A DNA stretch of 64,000 bases from Polynucleobacter meluiroseus (GCA_945878885.1 CAMCUP010000009.1:1-64000), one strand, 5' to 3'; shown: positions 24,376 to 35,576, numbered from the stretch's first letter. Numbers and translations are program-made. The notes: a model not told the origin generated them from the sequence alone.

Positions 24376-25047
24376 CTAGGGACGCTTATCGATCACTTTA
24401 TCAATCAAACCATAATCACGGGCTTGCTCAGCCGACATAAAGTTATCACGATCAGTATCCTTTGCGATCGTTTCGATCGATTGCCCTGTGCGATCAGCTA
24501 AAATTTGATTTAAACGTTCGCGTAAATATAAAATTTCTCTAGCTTGAATTTCAATGTCAGAAGCCTGGCCACGCGCGCCACCTAAGGGCTGATGAATCAT
24601 GACACGTGAATTGGGCAAGGCATAGCGCTTATCTTTTTCGCCTGCGCTTAGTAAAAATGCACCCATACTCGCCGCCATTCCCATACACAAAGTGCTAACG
24701 TGGGGTTTAATAAATTGCATGGTGTCATAAATCGCTAATCCAGCTGATACCGAACCGCCTGGCGAATTAATATAGAGTGAAATTTCTTTATCAGGATTTT
24801 CGCTTTCTAAAAATAGCAATTGGGCAATGACTAAATTTGCGGTTTGATCGTTTACCTCACCAACTAAAAAAACCACTCGCTCGCGCAATAGGCGTGAATA
24901 AATGTCGTAGGCTCGTTCGCCACGTCCCGAAGTTTCAATTACCATTGGCACCAAACCTAAACCTTGGGGTGCCATGCTCCCATCTAAAGTATCTAGCGAA
25001 GACTGGTAATAGGTGCCGCCTTGCATTTTGCTCATAATTTGCCTCAT
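24376..25047 (-). CDS. clpP: ClpP, proteolytic subunit of ClpXP/ClpAP
   Basis: 223 residues including a propeptide-like N-terminus. Catalytic Ser127 in GMAASMGAF and His152 in VMIHQP are present, together with the conserved SPGGSV loop. The first ATG overlaps the tig stop (ATGA), favouring 25047 as start and suggesting coupling; a second ATG four codons later (25035) is possible. Order tig-clpP-clpX-lon is the classic proteostasis block. Confidence 0.97.
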   Translation of the reverse strand: MRQIMSKMQGGTYYQSSLDTLDGSMAPQGLGLVPMVIETSGRGERAYDIYSRLLRERVVFLVGEVNDQTANLVIAQLLFLESENPDKEISLYINSPGGSVSAGLAIYDTMQFIKPHVSTLCMGMAASMGAFLLSAGEKDKRYALPNSRVMIHQPLGGARGQASDIEIQAREILYLRERLNQILADRTGQSIETIAKDTDRDNFMSAEQARDYGLIDKVIDKRP

Positions 25048-26384
25048 TGTCCTAGTTTACTCAGTTCCTCAAACGTTACTTGCTGGTCGGTAACTGTGCC
25101 AAGCTCACTCACATACTTCATTACATTTGCCTCTAAGACCGCCGACTCTATATCTTTAAGCCGACTAGGATCGCTATAAAACCACCTTACTACTTCTTTG
25201 GGATCTTCATAGGTAGCTGCTTGATCTTCGATTTCGGCTTTAATTTGCTCAGGTGTTACAACTAAATTTTTCTGCTTAACTAACTCGCTCAAAATAAGCC
25301 CTAAGCGCACGCGTTTTTGTGCCTGTTCAGCAAACATCTCAACCGGAATCGGGGCATCTTTCGCATTAGGAATACCGCGTTGCATTAAGTCTTGCCGTGC
25401 CATGTTTACTAAACGCTCTTGCTCATTAGAAACTAAAGCCTTAGGAACGTCTAATTCGCATAACTTTTCTAATTGCCCCATCACTTCATTTTTCATCAAT
25501 AACTGAGTACGACGTTTAACTTCCCGCTCTAAATTTTCACGTACTTCACTACGCATTTTTTCAATGCCACCTTCTATAACCCCTAAAGACAAAGCGAAGG
25601 CCTCATTGACCTCTGGCAAATGCGCCCAACGAACCTCTTTCACGGTAAGCGTAAAGTCGGCCGTTTTACCTGCCACTTCTTTGCCATGGTAATCAGCAGG
25701 AAAGGGTAAAGTAAATGTTTTGCTTTCGCCGGCTTTCATGCCGAGGGCTGCTGCTTCAAATTCAGGCAGCATACGTCCTTCACCTAAAACAAACTCAAAG
25801 TTTTCTGCTTTACCACCAGTAAATTCAACTCCATCAATTTTTCCGACAAAATCGATTAATACTTGATCTCCGGCTTGGGCCGCGGTGTTGGGGCCCCCAT
25901 CACCATGCTCACCTGCTTGTCCACGTGGGTGATAATGTACTTGCTGTTTGCGAAGTACATCAATTGCGCGATCCATTTCAGCATCGCTTACCGAGGTGGT
26001 ATAGCGTGTCATCGTTGCTTGACTTAAATCACCAAGCTTAATTTCGGGCAGCACTTCAAAAAATGCATCGAAAATAATTTTGTCAGCACCAATTTCGCTT
26101 TTGGGCTCAAGTCGGGGTTGCCCTGCTAAAGCAATGCCGGCAGTTTTACTCAGCTCAAAAAATAATTCAGCGGCTTTATCAAACTGCACTTCAAAATCTA
26201 TTTGCATACCATATTGCTGCTCAATCATTTTCTTAGGCACTTTACCTGGCCGAAAACCAGCCATCTTGAGATTTTTTCCAGCCTTAAGCAAACGCGCCTC
26301 GCGAATTTTTGCTAATTCAGCACGGGGAAACTCTAAAGTTACCTTACGATCTAATGCACCCAAATTTTCTATCTGCACAGCCAT
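25044..26384 (-). CDS. tig: Trigger factor
   Basis: 446 residues. The ribosome-binding N-domain carries the signature [17 protein letters not shown] (about residues 43-59). This is followed by an FKBP-type prolyl isomerase domain (about 165-245) and the helical C-domain. It chaperones nascent chains at the ribosomal exit. First gene of tig-clpP-clpX, with a GATGAGG ribosome site directly before the ATG; tRNA-Leu lies upstream on the same strand. Confidence 0.97.
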   Translation of the reverse strand: MAVQIENLGALDRKVTLEFPRAELAKIREARLLKAGKNLKMAGFRPGKVPKKMIEQQYGMQIDFEVQFDKAAELFFELSKTAGIALAGQPRLEPKSEIGADKIIFDAFFEVLPEIKLGDLSQATMTRYTTSVSDAEMDRAIDVLRKQQVHYHPRGQAGEHGDGGPNTAAQAGDQVLIDFVGKIDGVEFTGGKAENFEFVLGEGRMLPEFEAAALGMKAGESKTFTLPFPADYHGKEVAGKTADFTLTVKEVRWAHLPEVNEAFALSLGVIEGGIEKMRSEVRENLEREVKRRTQLLMKNEVMGQLEKLCELDVPKALVSNEQERLVNMARQDLMQRGIPNAKDAPIPVEMFAEQAQKRVRLGLILSELVKQKNLVVTPEQIKAEIEDQAATYEDPKEVVRWFYSDPSRLKDIESAVLEANVMKYVSELGTVTDQQVTFEELSKLGQ

Positions 26385-26448
26385 GCCTCATCAATTAAAT
26401 ACCGCCGATTAAATGGTCTGAAGTTTAAGCCAGTAGCCAGCTACCTAT

Positions 26449-26535
26449 TGGTGCGAGGAGGGGGACTCGAACCCCCACACCATTTCTGGCGTCAGGACCT
26501 AAACCTGGTGCGTCTACCAATTTCGCCATCCTCGC
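26449..26535 (-). tRNA. tRNA-Leu (TAG)
   Basis: 87 bases including CCA, with the long variable arm of a class II tRNA. Acceptor GCGAGGA pairs with TCCTCGC. The anticodon loop TTTAGGT gives TAG, reading CUA codons. It lies between ispF and tig. Confidence 0.96.
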
Positions 26536-26594
26536 GCTTTTAACGCCGCCAGCTTAAACTTCATGCCAAAGGGTGAATTCTACAATGGCTGGGC

Positions 26595-27116
26595 TTAAGC
26601 CCTATAGAGCAACGCAACGGCATGCACCGCAAGGCCCTCACCGCGGCCCAAGTGACCCAATGATTCATTGGTCTTGGCTTTAATATTGATATGGCTAGGG
26701 GTAACCGCTAAATCTGCAGCCATATTGCGCACCATAGCTGGTAAGTATTCAGCTAACTTGGGTTTTTGGCAAATAATCGTGGCATCGACATTACCTACGT
26801 GATAACCAGCGGCCTGCACCTTTTGTAATGCTGCGCGTAACAAAATACGGCTATCAATGTCTTTAAATTGTGCCTCGGTGTCAGGGAAAAGCTGGCCTAT
26901 GTCGTTTAGTCCTGCAGCACCTAACAGTGCGTCTGTTACCGCATGCAATAACGCATCAGCATCAGAGTGCCCGAGTAAACCTTTCTCGTAGGGAATCAAC
27001 ACCCCACCTAAAATTAATTTGCGATCAACCACTAGGGCATGAATGTCGTAGCCCTGACCAATTCGAAATGGTGGGGCACCATGGGCCGTAGCTGATAATT
27101 TATCGGTTGAATTCAT
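26595..27116 (-). CDS. ispF: 2-C-methyl-D-erythritol 2,4-cyclodiphosphate synthase
   Basis: 173 residues, slightly longer than usual (about 160) through an N-terminal extension of some 15 residues before RIGQGYDIH. Zinc ligands lie in the DIH motif and in [13 protein letters not shown]. The tail has [17 protein letters not shown], typical of IspF. It catalyses the fifth step of the MEP isoprenoid pathway. It follows ispD with a 19-base gap, the usual ispD-ispF order. Confidence 0.96.
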   Translation of the reverse strand: MNSTDKLSATAHGAPPFRIGQGYDIHALVVDRKLILGGVLIPYEKGLLGHSDADALLHAVTDALLGAAGLNDIGQLFPDTEAQFKDIDSRILLRAALQKVQAAGYHVGNVDATIICQKPKLAEYLPAMVRNMAADLAVTPSHINIKAKTNESLGHLGRGEGLAVHAVALLYRA

Positions 27117-27135
27117 GGTCTGCTCGGCAGTGAAG

Positions 27136-27897
27136 TTAAGGGAGGTGAAGTAAGACAGTGTGCATCAAATCCCAGTCGGCGGGATGCGTAACTTTAAAGT
27201 TGCGGCTAGCCCCCTCAACTAGTAATGGCTTAGCACCCAGTAGCTCCATCGCACTGGCCTCATCGGTAATTTCGGCCCCCACTTCAAGCGCTTGAGTAAG
27301 AGCACTGTGCAGCGGGCCCAATTGAAACATTTGTGGCGTTTGGGCTTGCCAAAGGTGCTGCCGCGCAAGGGTAGCCTGCGCCAAACTTCCTTGGGAGCTT
27401 AGCTCTGCTCGTTTCAAGGTATCTGCTAGGGGCATCGCTAGTAAGCCGCCCCACAAATTAGATTGATTTTGCTTGCCTGCATTAACTGCCGTTATTAATT
27501 GCTGAATTAAGCCTGCCGTTATTCCTGGGCGAGCAGCATCATGTACTAACACCCAATCATCAGCAGGAATATGCACGTTTAGCAAAGCGCTTAAGGTATT
27601 GAGTACCGTTTCGTGCCGGCTTGCCCCGCCCGTTGGCACTAGGTGCAGGCGACCTTGAGAGCGTTCAGCCATTTCTTCCAAGTACTGAATTGACTCTGGC
27701 TCATTAAATTGCGGGCTTAAGCCCACCCAAATTGAGCTAATTTCTGATGTGCTTAAGATCGCCTCTAGAGCATATGCCAACATTGGCTTTGCCCCAAGCA
27801 AACGAAATTGCTTCGGCAAATTGCCGCCTAAGCGGGAGCCAGTGCCTGCAGCTGGCAAAACAAGGTGGCAGGCTCGGTTCAAATTCAAAGTATGCAT
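27136..27897 (-). CDS. ispD: 2-C-methyl-D-erythritol 4-phosphate cytidylyltransferase
   Basis: 253 residues. The nucleotidyltransferase signature [18 protein letters not shown] lies near residues 14-31, with [10 protein letters not shown] and a conserved C-terminal [11 protein letters not shown]. It makes CDP-methylerythritol in the MEP pathway. Divergent from mfd, with only 23 bases between start codons. Confidence 0.96.
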   Translation of the reverse strand: MHTLNLNRACHLVLPAAGTGSRLGGNLPKQFRLLGAKPMLAYALEAILSTSEISSIWVGLSPQFNEPESIQYLEEMAERSQGRLHLVPTGGASRHETVLNTLSALLNVHIPADDWVLVHDAARPGITAGLIQQLITAVNAGKQNQSNLWGGLLAMPLADTLKRAELSSQGSLAQATLARQHLWQAQTPQMFQLGPLHSALTQALEVGAEITDEASAMELLGAKPLLVEGASRNFKVTHPADWDLMHTVLLHLP

Positions 27898-27912
27898 ACC
27901 TGATTCTATAAT
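27884..27912 (+). promoter_or_regulatory. Candidate sigma-70 promoter of mfd
   Basis: TTCAAA (27884-27889), a 17-base spacer and a perfect TATAAT (27907-27912). The predicted start site near 27919 is only about two bases before the mfd ATG. The -35 lies inside the divergent ispD reading frame. The -10 match is strong; the -35 is moderate. Confidence 0.5.
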
Positions 27913-27920
27913 GGCGGCAG

Positions 27921-30900
27921 ATGTCTGATGGAATCAAGCTAACACCCCCCGTCCCTGAGCCAAGGGCTGGGCAGCGCTTTACCTTTTCAGGCTTGGTTGG
28001 CTCCGCCGACGCCGCTTTACTGGCCGAATCGGCCGTACACTACCGTGCTCAATTTTCAATCTTGGTAGTTTTTTGCGCACAAGCCCAAGATGCTCAAAGA
28101 CTCTTCGAAGAAATTCCTGCCTTTGCACCGCATCTCAATACGCGCCTACTACCCGACTGGGAAATTTTGCCGTACGATCAATTTTCGCCACATCAAGATT
28201 TAGTCTCTGAACGTTTGGCAACTTTATATGCAATGCTTAATGGTAACTGCGACATTGTCTTGGTTCCGGTAACCACTGCTCTTCAGCGCCTTGGACCTCC
28301 ACAGTTTCTTTCTGGACACACTTTTTTCTTTAAACAAGGTGATCAATTAAACGAAACCGCACTGCGTTTGCAATTACAGCAAGCCGGTTACGACCCAGTG
28401 AGTGCAGTTATGCGGCCAGGTGAATATAGTATTCGCGGCGGCTTAATCGATTTATTCCCAATGGGCTCAGCGTTGCCCTTTAGACTCGATTTATTTGGCG
28501 ATGAAATTGAACAAATTCGCGAATTTGATCCCGACACCCAACGCAGTTTGTATCCCGTCAACGAGGTACGCTTATTACCAGGCCATGAGTTTCCCTTTGA
28601 TGATGCAGCACGCATTGCTTTTCGTGGACGGTGGCGCGAGGTATTTGAAGGTGATCCGAGTCGCTGCGCAATTTATAAAGATGCCAACCTTGGCATTGCA
28701 AGTGCGGGCATTGAATCGTATTTGCCTTTATTTTTTGCTGAGCCCGCAACCCTATTTGATTACTTGCCAGATGCCAAAGAAGGGGTTTGGATTGCCTCAG
28801 TTGGCGATATAGAAGGAAGTATTCGTAGTTTTTGGAAGGAAACCCAAACTCGTTACAACTTTTTAAAGCACGATCTAGAGCGACCCGTCTTAAATCCTGA
28901 AGCCCTCTTTTTAGATGTTGATGCATTTTTTACTTACTCTAAAGCTTATGCTCGACTCACTCTTGATAGCAACTCCTCAAGTTCACCAGAAAATGTCACT
29001 AGCTCAACCTTTTTACCTGTGCCTGAGGTGGCAGTTCATCGCCGAGATGCCGACCCTCTAGCGCACTTACGTCACCTCGTAGCCCAAAATCAATATCGAA
29101 TAGTGTTATGCGCCGATACCGCGGGACGTCGCGAATCAATTCGGCAACTACTTGAAGAAAGTAACTTTGTTGTTGAAACAAAAAATAGTCACCCTTTTGC
29201 ATTAAAACCAGAAATGAGCGAAACCTTAGCCGACTTTATGAAAGGTACTGCCCCCTTTGGTTTGGTAGTTGCACCTTTGTTTAATGGCTTTAGTTGGCCA
29301 AGTACCAAATTAATTGTGATCACTGAAGCAGAGTTATTTACGGCTACTGCCCGCCAACGCCGTAAGGGTTCTGCCACTCAAGTTACTGATCCTGATATGT
29401 TGTTTAAGGATTTAGCAGAACTCAAGATTGGTGATCCAGTAGTGCATGCAGAACACGGTATTGGACGCTATCAAGGGCTAGTTTTGCTAAATTTGGCACC
29501 CCCAAAAGTAGCGCCAATTTTTGAAGAATTTTTACATTTGGTTTATGCCAATCAAGCTACGCTCTATGTCCCAGTACATCAGTTGCAATTGGTTACCCGT
29601 TACGCTGGTGCCGATCCAGAATCGGCACCCTTACATCAACTGGGCTCTGGCCAGTGGGAAAAAGCAAAACGCAAGGCAGCCCAGCAAATTCGCGATACCG
29701 CAGCAGAGTTACTCAATCTCTATGCTGCCCGAGCATTGAGGAAAGGGCATGCCTTTGAATATTCTGCTCACGATTACGCCGCCTTTGCCGAAGCTTTTGG
29801 TTTTGAAGAGACTCCCGATCAAACGACAGCTATTGCTGCTGTAATCAGCGACATGACAAACGGTAGGTCGATGGATAGATTGGTCTGCGGTGATGTTGGT
29901 TTTGGTAAAACCGAAGTCGCCCTAAGAGCCAGCTTTATTGCTGTAATGGGGGGGAAACAAGTTGCCATTTTAGCGCCCACTACCTTGCTGGCTGAGCAAC
30001 ATGCTGCCACCTGGAAAGATCGCTTTGCAGATTGGCCAGTGAAGATAGTTGAATTATCACGCTTTAAAACCGCTAAAGAAATAACTGCAGCATTAGCAGC
30101 AATTGCTGCGGGCGAGGCCGATATCGTGATTGGTACTCATAAATTATTATCTAAAGAAACCCATTTTAATCGCTTGGGTTTAGTCATCGTCGATGAAGAG
30201 CATCGCTTTGGGGTGCGACAAAAAGAGGTGCTCAAAGCATTGCGAGCTGAAGTTGATATATTGACCCTCACAGCTACCCCAATTCCCAGAACTTTAGGGA
30301 TGGCAATGGAAGGCTTGCGCGAGCTCTCGATTATTGCCACTGCACCACAAAAACGTTTAGCCATTAAAACTTTTGTGCGCCGTGAAGGTGATGATGTTAT
30401 TCGCGAGGCTGTATTACGTGAAATTAAACGTGGCGGCCAAGTGTATTTTTTACACAATGAGGTTGAAACTATTGAAAACCGCCGGTACGCATTACAAACA
30501 CTGCTACCCGAAGCGCGAATTAGTGTAGCCCATGGCCAAATGCATGAACGACAACTCGAAACAGTCATGCGCGAATTTGTTACACAACGTAGCAATATTT
30601 TATTATGCACAACTATTATTGAAACTGGTATCGACGTACCTACTGCAAATACAATCATCATGCACCGCGCTGATAAATTTGGTTTGGCGCAATTGCATCA
30701 ATTACGTGGCCGCGTGGGCCGCTCACACCATCAGGCCTATGCCTATCTAATGGTACCCGACCCCGATGCCTTGAGCAAACAAGCCCAACTGCGGCTTGAT
30801 GCAATTCAAGCCATGGAGGAATTAGGCTCTGGTTTTTATTTAGCGATGCATGACCTCGAGATCCGTGGCGCTGGTGAAGTCTTAGGCGATAAGCAATCGG

Positions 30901-31469
30901 GTGAAATTCATGAAATTGGTTACCAGCTCTATACCGAAATGCTTAATCGCGCCGTCAAATCATTAAAAAGTGGTAAAGAACCAGACCTCTTGGCCCCCTT
31001 ACAAGTTACAACCGATGTCAATTTAGGTGTACCGGCTCTACTGCCTGAAGAATATTGCCCCGATGTGCATGAACGTCTTTCACTATATAAACGCTTTGCG
31101 GCAACACACGATTTTTCAGAATTAATGGATTTGCGCGAAGAATTAATCGACCGTTTTGGCAGTTTACCGGACCCTGCTAAATCGTTTTATGAAACCCATC
31201 GCTTACGTTTAGAAATGGCTGACTACGGCATTAAAAAAATTGACGCTAGCCCACTAGCGATCCAGATGCATTTTATTCCTAATCCACCCATTGATCCATT
31301 GCGTATTATTCAACTAATTCAAACGCAAGCTCATATTCAATTGAACGGTCAAGATCGTTTAAAAATAACACCCCCCAAAGCCCGCGATTTTGATCAATTA
31401 GAACAACGTTTAGAACAAATTCGTCAAGTGCTTAAACGCCTCAATCAATCTGCCCTAAGTACTGTTTAA
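27921..31469 (+). CDS. mfd: Transcription-repair coupling factor Mfd
   Basis: 1182 residues, normal for Mfd. It has UvrB-homologous N-terminal modules, an RNA polymerase interaction domain (about 510-590, DPVVHAEHGIGRYQG), then an SF2 translocase with Walker A GDVGFGKTEVA, the DEEHRFGVRQK box and TGIDVPTANT, and the C-terminal TRCF domain. It removes RNA polymerase stalled at lesions and recruits UvrA. No Shine-Dalgarno precedes the ATG; a perfect -10 hexamer ends 8 bases upstream. Its stop overlaps the serB start. Confidence 0.98.
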   Translation: MSDGIKLTPPVPEPRAGQRFTFSGLVGSADAALLAESAVHYRAQFSILVVFCAQAQDAQRLFEEIPAFAPHLNTRLLPDWEILPYDQFSPHQDLVSERLATLYAMLNGNCDIVLVPVTTALQRLGPPQFLSGHTFFFKQGDQLNETALRLQLQQAGYDPVSAVMRPGEYSIRGGLIDLFPMGSALPFRLDLFGDEIEQIREFDPDTQRSLYPVNEVRLLPGHEFPFDDAARIAFRGRWREVFEGDPSRCAIYKDANLGIASAGIESYLPLFFAEPATLFDYLPDAKEGVWIASVGDIEGSIRSFWKETQTRYNFLKHDLERPVLNPEALFLDVDAFFTYSKAYARLTLDSNSSSSPENVTSSTFLPVPEVAVHRRDADPLAHLRHLVAQNQYRIVLCADTAGRRESIRQLLEESNFVVETKNSHPFALKPEMSETLADFMKGTAPFGLVVAPLFNGFSWPSTKLIVITEAELFTATARQRRKGSATQVTDPDMLFKDLAELKIGDPVVHAEHGIGRYQGLVLLNLAPPKVAPIFEEFLHLVYANQATLYVPVHQLQLVTRYAGADPESAPLHQLGSGQWEKAKRKAAQQIRDTAAELLNLYAARALRKGHAFEYSAHDYAAFAEAFGFEETPDQTTAIAAVISDMTNGRSMDRLVCGDVGFGKTEVALRASFIAVMGGKQVAILAPTTLLAEQHAATWKDRFADWPVKIVELSRFKTAKEITAALAAIAAGEADIVIGTHKLLSKETHFNRLGLVIVDEEHRFGVRQKEVLKALRAEVDILTLTATPIPRTLGMAMEGLRELSIIATAPQKRLAIKTFVRREGDDVIREAVLREIKRGGQVYFLHNEVETIENRRYALQTLLPEARISVAHGQMHERQLETVMREFVTQRSNILLCTTIIETGIDVPTANTIIMHRADKFGLAQLHQLRGRVGRSHHQAYAYLMVPDPDALSKQAQLRLDAIQAMEELGSGFYLAMHDLEIRGAGEVLGDKQSGEIHEIGYQLYTEMLNRAVKSLKSGKEPDLLAPLQVTTDVNLGVPALLPEEYCPDVHERLSLYKRFAATHDFSELMDLREELIDRFGSLPDPAKSFYETHRLRLEMADYGIKKIDASPLAIQMHFIPNPPIDPLRIIQLIQTQAHIQLNGQDRLKITPPKARDFDQLEQRLEQIRQVLKRLNQSALSTV

Positions 31470-32356
31470 TGCCTGCAAATCTTCGCCTAGTTACCCTTTC
31501 ACCCTTTGCGGTGCAGCCCGATTTTACTCAAGCAGTTACTGAATGCCTCCAGCAATGGGGTATTAACTTAAATTCTTTTCAGCAAACCGATACACCGGGT
31601 TTGTATCTAAGGCAATGGCAGCTAGATCAAAATTTAGAGAAAGCACAACGATTTATTCTGCGCGAGCTACTTAATCGATTTCAAACAGATGTGGCTTTTC
31701 TACCTGCTCATTTTGAACCGAGTCAATTACGGGTTTTAGCAATTGATATGGACTCTACTCTGATTAATATTGAATGCATTGATGAAATAGCCGACTTTGC
31801 TGGGAAAAAAGCTGAGGTTGCAGAAATAACTGCAGCGACCATGCGCGGTGAAATTAAAAACTTTAGCGATAGCCTGCAACAACGCGTTGCTTTATTAACT
31901 GGAGTTTCAGCCAGCGTTCTAGAGGCGGTTTACCGCGAACGACTTCAACCCAATCCTGGCGCTGCCGAATTAATCTTTCAAGCTCGGCAATTAGGCTTGC
32001 ATACCCTACTTGTCTCAGGTGGCTTTACTTTTTTTACTAAGCAATTACAAGAGACCTTAGGCTTTGATCAAGCACAGGCAAATATCTTAGAAATTCAGGA
32101 CGGGGTACTAACTGGCAAAGTTTTAGGTGAAATTATTGATGCCGCTGGTAAGGCGCGCTACCTCGATGAAACATGTCTAAACTTAGGTTGCAATAAAACA
32201 CAGGCGATAGCAATTGGTGATGGCGCCAACGACTTACTCATGATGGCTGGAGCTGGCCTGAGCATTGCTTACCGTGCTAAGCCTTTAGTCAAAGAAAAAG
32301 CCGACGCAGCTTTTGACCGAGTCGGCTTAGATGCAACTTTAGCTTTATTACGCTAA
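31469..32356 (+). CDS. serB: Phosphoserine phosphatase
   Basis: 295 residues. The C-terminal HAD domain has the nucleophile pair D93/D95 in AIDMDSTLIN, SGGFTFFT and GDGANDLLMM; the N-terminal part is the ACT-like region of longer SerB proteins. It catalyses the last step of serine synthesis. The ATG overlaps the mfd TAA by one base (TAATG). It converges on the thiolase gene with a single base between stops. Confidence 0.95.
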   Translation: MPANLRLVTLSPFAVQPDFTQAVTECLQQWGINLNSFQQTDTPGLYLRQWQLDQNLEKAQRFILRELLNRFQTDVAFLPAHFEPSQLRVLAIDMDSTLINIECIDEIADFAGKKAEVAEITAATMRGEIKNFSDSLQQRVALLTGVSASVLEAVYRERLQPNPGAAELIFQARQLGLHTLLVSGGFTFFTKQLQETLGFDQAQANILEIQDGVLTGKVLGEIIDAAGKARYLDETCLNLGCNKTQAIAIGDGANDLLMMAGAGLSIAYRAKPLVKEKADAAFDRVGLDATLALLR

Positions 32357-32357
32357 A

Positions 32358-33542
32358 TTACATGCGCTCAAAAATAGTAGCAATACCTTGCCCACCGCCA
32401 ATACACATCGTCACCAAAGCATATTTGCCATTTACTCGTTGCAATTCATAAAGTGCTTTAGTAGCAATAGCTGCGCCCGAACAACCAATTGGGTGTCCTA
32501 AGGCAATTGCGCCGCCATTTACATTGGTTTTTGCTGGATCTAAACCTAAACCCTTAGTCACAGCTAAGGCCTGCGCGGCAAAAGCTTCGTTTGATTCAAT
32601 CACATCTATTTGGTCTAACTTCAGGCCAGCACGCTGTAAGGCAATTTTGGTCGCTGGGATTGGTCCCTCGCCCATAATCTGATTAGGCACACCAGCAATG
32701 GCGTAAGAGACTAAACGTGCCATCGGTTGATGGCCAGCCTTAGCAGCGGCCTCTGCTGCAGCCAAAACAAAAAAAGCTGCGCCATCATTAATACCTGAGG
32801 CATTTCCTGCTGTAACCGAGCCACCCTCTTTTTTAAAGACTGTTTTCATTTTGCCCAATGTTTCCATCGTAGTTTCGGGCTTGCAATGCTCATCGGTATC
32901 AAATACTACATCGCCTTTACGGGTCTTAATTGTGATCGGCACGATTTGTGATTTAAATCGCCCCTCTTTAATTGCAAGACCAGCACGGCGATGCGACTCA
33001 ACCGCGAGAGCATCTTGCTCTTCACGCGTTAATTTCCATTTTTCGACTAAATTTTCAGCAGTAACCCCCATATGGCCTACGCCAAAAGGATCAGTTAACA
33101 CTGCCACCATGAGGTCAAGCATTTTGCTATCGCCCATGCGGGCCCCACTGCGCATTGCTGGCGAGCCGTACATCCCGCGCGACATTACTTCTACACCACC
33201 GCCAATACCATAATCACAATCATTTAGCATAATTGCTTGCGCAGTTGTAACAATGGCTTGCAGGCCAGAACTACATAAGCGATTTAAGGTCATCGCTACC
33301 GATTCCATCGGTAATCCAGCTTGAATTGCGGCGACACGTGCGACGTAAGCATAGCGACTATCAGTCGGAATCGTATTGCCAACAGTAACGTAATTAATTT
33401 CTTTGGGGTCAACCCCAGAACGAACAATTGCCTCTTTCATCACGATGCCACCTAATTCAGAGGGTTCAAAGCTACTTAAGCCCCCGCCAAAACTACCAAT
33501 TGCAGAACGCACTGCGCTTAAAACAAAGACATCCCGACTCAT
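32358..33542 (-). CDS. Acetyl-CoA acetyltransferase / beta-ketothiolase (BktB-like)
   Basis: 394 residues, thiolase II family. Catalytic C90 in NRLCSSGLQ, H350 in GHPIGCSG and C380 in CIGGGQG are all in place. The segment VVFDTDEH resembles the BktB type of Cupriavidus, which accepts C4-C5 substrates. It condenses two acetyl-CoA to acetoacetyl-CoA, the first step of PHB synthesis, or acts in degradation. A GGGAG ribosome site precedes the ATG. It sits downstream of rimO rather than next to phaB, but on the same strand as the pha genes. Confidence 0.93.
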   Translation of the reverse strand: MSRDVFVLSAVRSAIGSFGGGLSSFEPSELGGIVMKEAIVRSGVDPKEINYVTVGNTIPTDSRYAYVARVAAIQAGLPMESVAMTLNRLCSSGLQAIVTTAQAIMLNDCDYGIGGGVEVMSRGMYGSPAMRSGARMGDSKMLDLMVAVLTDPFGVGHMGVTAENLVEKWKLTREEQDALAVESHRRAGLAIKEGRFKSQIVPITIKTRKGDVVFDTDEHCKPETTMETLGKMKTVFKKEGGSVTAGNASGINDGAAFFVLAAAEAAAKAGHQPMARLVSYAIAGVPNQIMGEGPIPATKIALQRAGLKLDQIDVIESNEAFAAQALAVTKGLGLDPAKTNVNGGAIALGHPIGCSGAAIATKALYELQRVNGKYALVTMCIGGGQGIATIFERM

Positions 33543-33601
33543 ATCTATTTCTCCCTATTTATCCTTATTATTATCGCTCTTATAAATAAATTGCCAAGCT
33601 T

Positions 33602-34960
33602 TTATATTTCTACCAGCAAGTCATGACCCTGTGCTTCGAGTACTGTCACACGCACAAATTCACCTGCCCGATAACGTTTTGAGGCTTTATTAACGGGTAA
33701 GATTTTGACTAAACCATCGATTTGGGGGGCATCACCTGCAGTTCTGCCAACGCCGCCGTGGGTATCAACTCGATCGACCAAGACCCGCATGCGCTTACCT
33801 ACGAACCGATGAAGTTTAGCGGTCGAAATGGCTTCAGCTTGAGCCATAAATTGGCTACGCCGCTCTTCGCGCACTTCCTCAGGCACAGCATTCGGTAGAT
33901 CATTGGCCTGTGCTCCAGCCACTGGCGAATAGGCAAAGCAACCAGCTCGATCGATTTTGGCCTGCACCATAAAAGACATCAAATGATCAAACTCGGCCTG
34001 AGTTTCACCTGGAAAGCCGGCAATGAAAGTACTGCGAATAATTAAATCTGGGCAAATAGCGCGCCAGGCCTCAATTCGTTCTAAATTTTTTTCCCCACTT
34101 GCGGGCCGTTTCATGCGCTTTAAAACATCTGGATGTGAATGTTGTAGAGGAATATCTAAATAAGGCAACACGCCATAGCCATGTTCAGCAAACTCTGCCA
34201 TTAAAGGCAAAATCGCATCGACATGTGGATAAGGATACACGTAATGAAGCCGCACCCATGCTTGGTGCTTACGGGCTAATTGATTTAAAGCCCCCACTAA
34301 GTCAAAGAGTCGTGTTTTGATGGGCTTACCATCCCAAAAACCAGTACGATATTGAATATCAAGCCCATACGCACTGGTGTCTTGTGAGACTACTAATAAT
34401 TCTTTTACACCCGAGCTAAATAAGCGCTCCGCTTCACTCAATACATCACCAATGGGCCGCGACACTAAATCACCGCGCATACTGGGAATAATACAAAAGG
34501 TGCAGCGATGATTGCAGCCTTCGGCAATTTTTAAGTAGGCATAATGTTTTGGGGTTAATTTGATACCAATCTCGGGCACTAAATCGGTCAGGGGATCGTG
34601 TGGTTTGGGTAGATGCAAATGAATCGCCTGCATTACTTCTTCGGTGGCATGAGGCCCCGTAACCGCAAGCACCTTAGGATGCATGCTCAGGATCAAATCA
34701 CTGCCATCAGCATTTTTGCGGGCACCCAAGCAACCCGTCACAATCACTTTACCGTTCTCGGCCAAGGCTTCACCAATTGCACTTAAGCTCTCTGCCACTG
34801 CCGAATCGATAAAGCCACAGGTATTGACAACCACCAAATCAGCGCCAGCATAATCTTGGGCAGTTTCATAGCCCTCGGCACTCAAACGGGTGAGAATAAT
34901 TTCTGAGTCAACTAATGCCTTGGGGCAACCCAAGGAAACAAACCCTACCTTACTCGACAC
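33602..34960 (-). CDS. rimO: Ribosomal protein S12 methylthiotransferase RimO
   Basis: About 452 residues. The N-terminal UPF0004 domain begins [17 protein letters not shown] with cluster cysteines, the radical-SAM motif CNHRCTFC lies near residue 150, and a C-terminal TRAM domain follows. It methylthiolates an aspartate of S12. The frame opens earlier (35014), overlapping phaR by 50 bases, but family proteins begin just before KVGFVSLG. The GTG at 34960, four bases after the phaR stop, is therefore preferred. Confidence 0.95.
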   Translation of the reverse strand: MSSKVGFVSLGCPKALVDSEIILTRLSAEGYETAQDYAGADLVVVNTCGFIDSAVAESLSAIGEALAENGKVIVTGCLGARKNADGSDLILSMHPKVLAVTGPHATEEVMQAIHLHLPKPHDPLTDLVPEIGIKLTPKHYAYLKIAEGCNHRCTFCIIPSMRGDLVSRPIGDVLSEAERLFSSGVKELLVVSQDTSAYGLDIQYRTGFWDGKPIKTRLFDLVGALNQLARKHQAWVRLHYVYPYPHVDAILPLMAEFAEHGYGVLPYLDIPLQHSHPDVLKRMKRPASGEKNLERIEAWRAICPDLIIRSTFIAGFPGETQAEFDHLMSFMVQAKIDRAGCFAYSPVAGAQANDLPNAVPEEVREERRSQFMAQAEAISTAKLHRFVGKRMRVLVDRVDTHGGVGRTAGDAPQIDGLVKILPVNKASKRYRAGEFVRVTVLEAQGHDLLVEI

Positions 34961-34964
34961 AACA

Positions 34965-35522
34965 CTATTCTTTATCTGTGGGTTTGGCGCTGGGTGCAAA
35001 TGGAAAGCCGCCAAATAAATTTTGCGAGCTCTTCATTTGTTCTTGCATATTAATAAACAGTTCTTTACTTTGATCAAGGTAATTACCCATTAAGCCCTGC
35101 ATTAAGGGATTTTGTAAATTCATCATTTGGGCCCACGCATCGCTACCTACGCCTGGGGTTACCTTCGATTGATCATTTAACTTGTTGTGAATATCCATGA
35201 ATGATTCCAAGGTTTTTTCCAAATAATTACCCATCAGACCCTGCATCGAGTGGCCATAAAAACGAATGATTTGAGACAGCATTTGGCTAGAGAATACTGG
35301 CTCGCCAAGCGCCTCTTCCTCGAGAATAATTTGCATTAATATATTGCGTGTTAAGTCGTCATCAGTTTTAGCATCAACGACTTTAAAAGCCTCATTAGCC
35401 ATCACCAAATCTTTAATATCTGCTAAGGTGACATACGCACTGGTCTGCGTATCGTAAAGACGCCGATTAGGATATTTTTTAATCAGCCGTTCATCGCCAG
35501 CTCGTTTTAAACGCGCAACCAT
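34965..35522 (-). CDS. phaR: Polyhydroxyalkanoate synthesis repressor PhaR
   Basis: 185 residues. N-terminal PHB/PHA accumulation DNA-binding domain ([20 protein letters not shown], about 14-34), then two PHB-accumulation regulatory units, each containing MQGLMGNYL. PhaR binds DNA and PHB granules and represses phasin and its own synthesis. It follows phaB and precedes rimO on the minus strand, in the common phaC-phaB-phaR order. Confidence 0.95.
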   Translation of the reverse strand: MVARLKRAGDERLIKKYPNRRLYDTQTSAYVTLADIKDLVMANEAFKVVDAKTDDDLTRNILMQIILEEEALGEPVFSSQMLSQIIRFYGHSMQGLMGNYLEKTLESFMDIHNKLNDQSKVTPGVGSDAWAQMMNLQNPLMQGLMGNYLDQSKELFINMQEQMKSSQNLFGGFPFAPSAKPTDKE

Positions 35523-35576
35523 ACTATTTTCCTTGCATTTTCACGACAGGTATTCGCTTAGTTTAGCTCGCAATGC

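Noticed and set aside
30137-30661. 174-codon open frame opposite mfd
   Set aside because: Antisense shadow of the conserved translocase domain; serine/isoleucine-rich, no motif.
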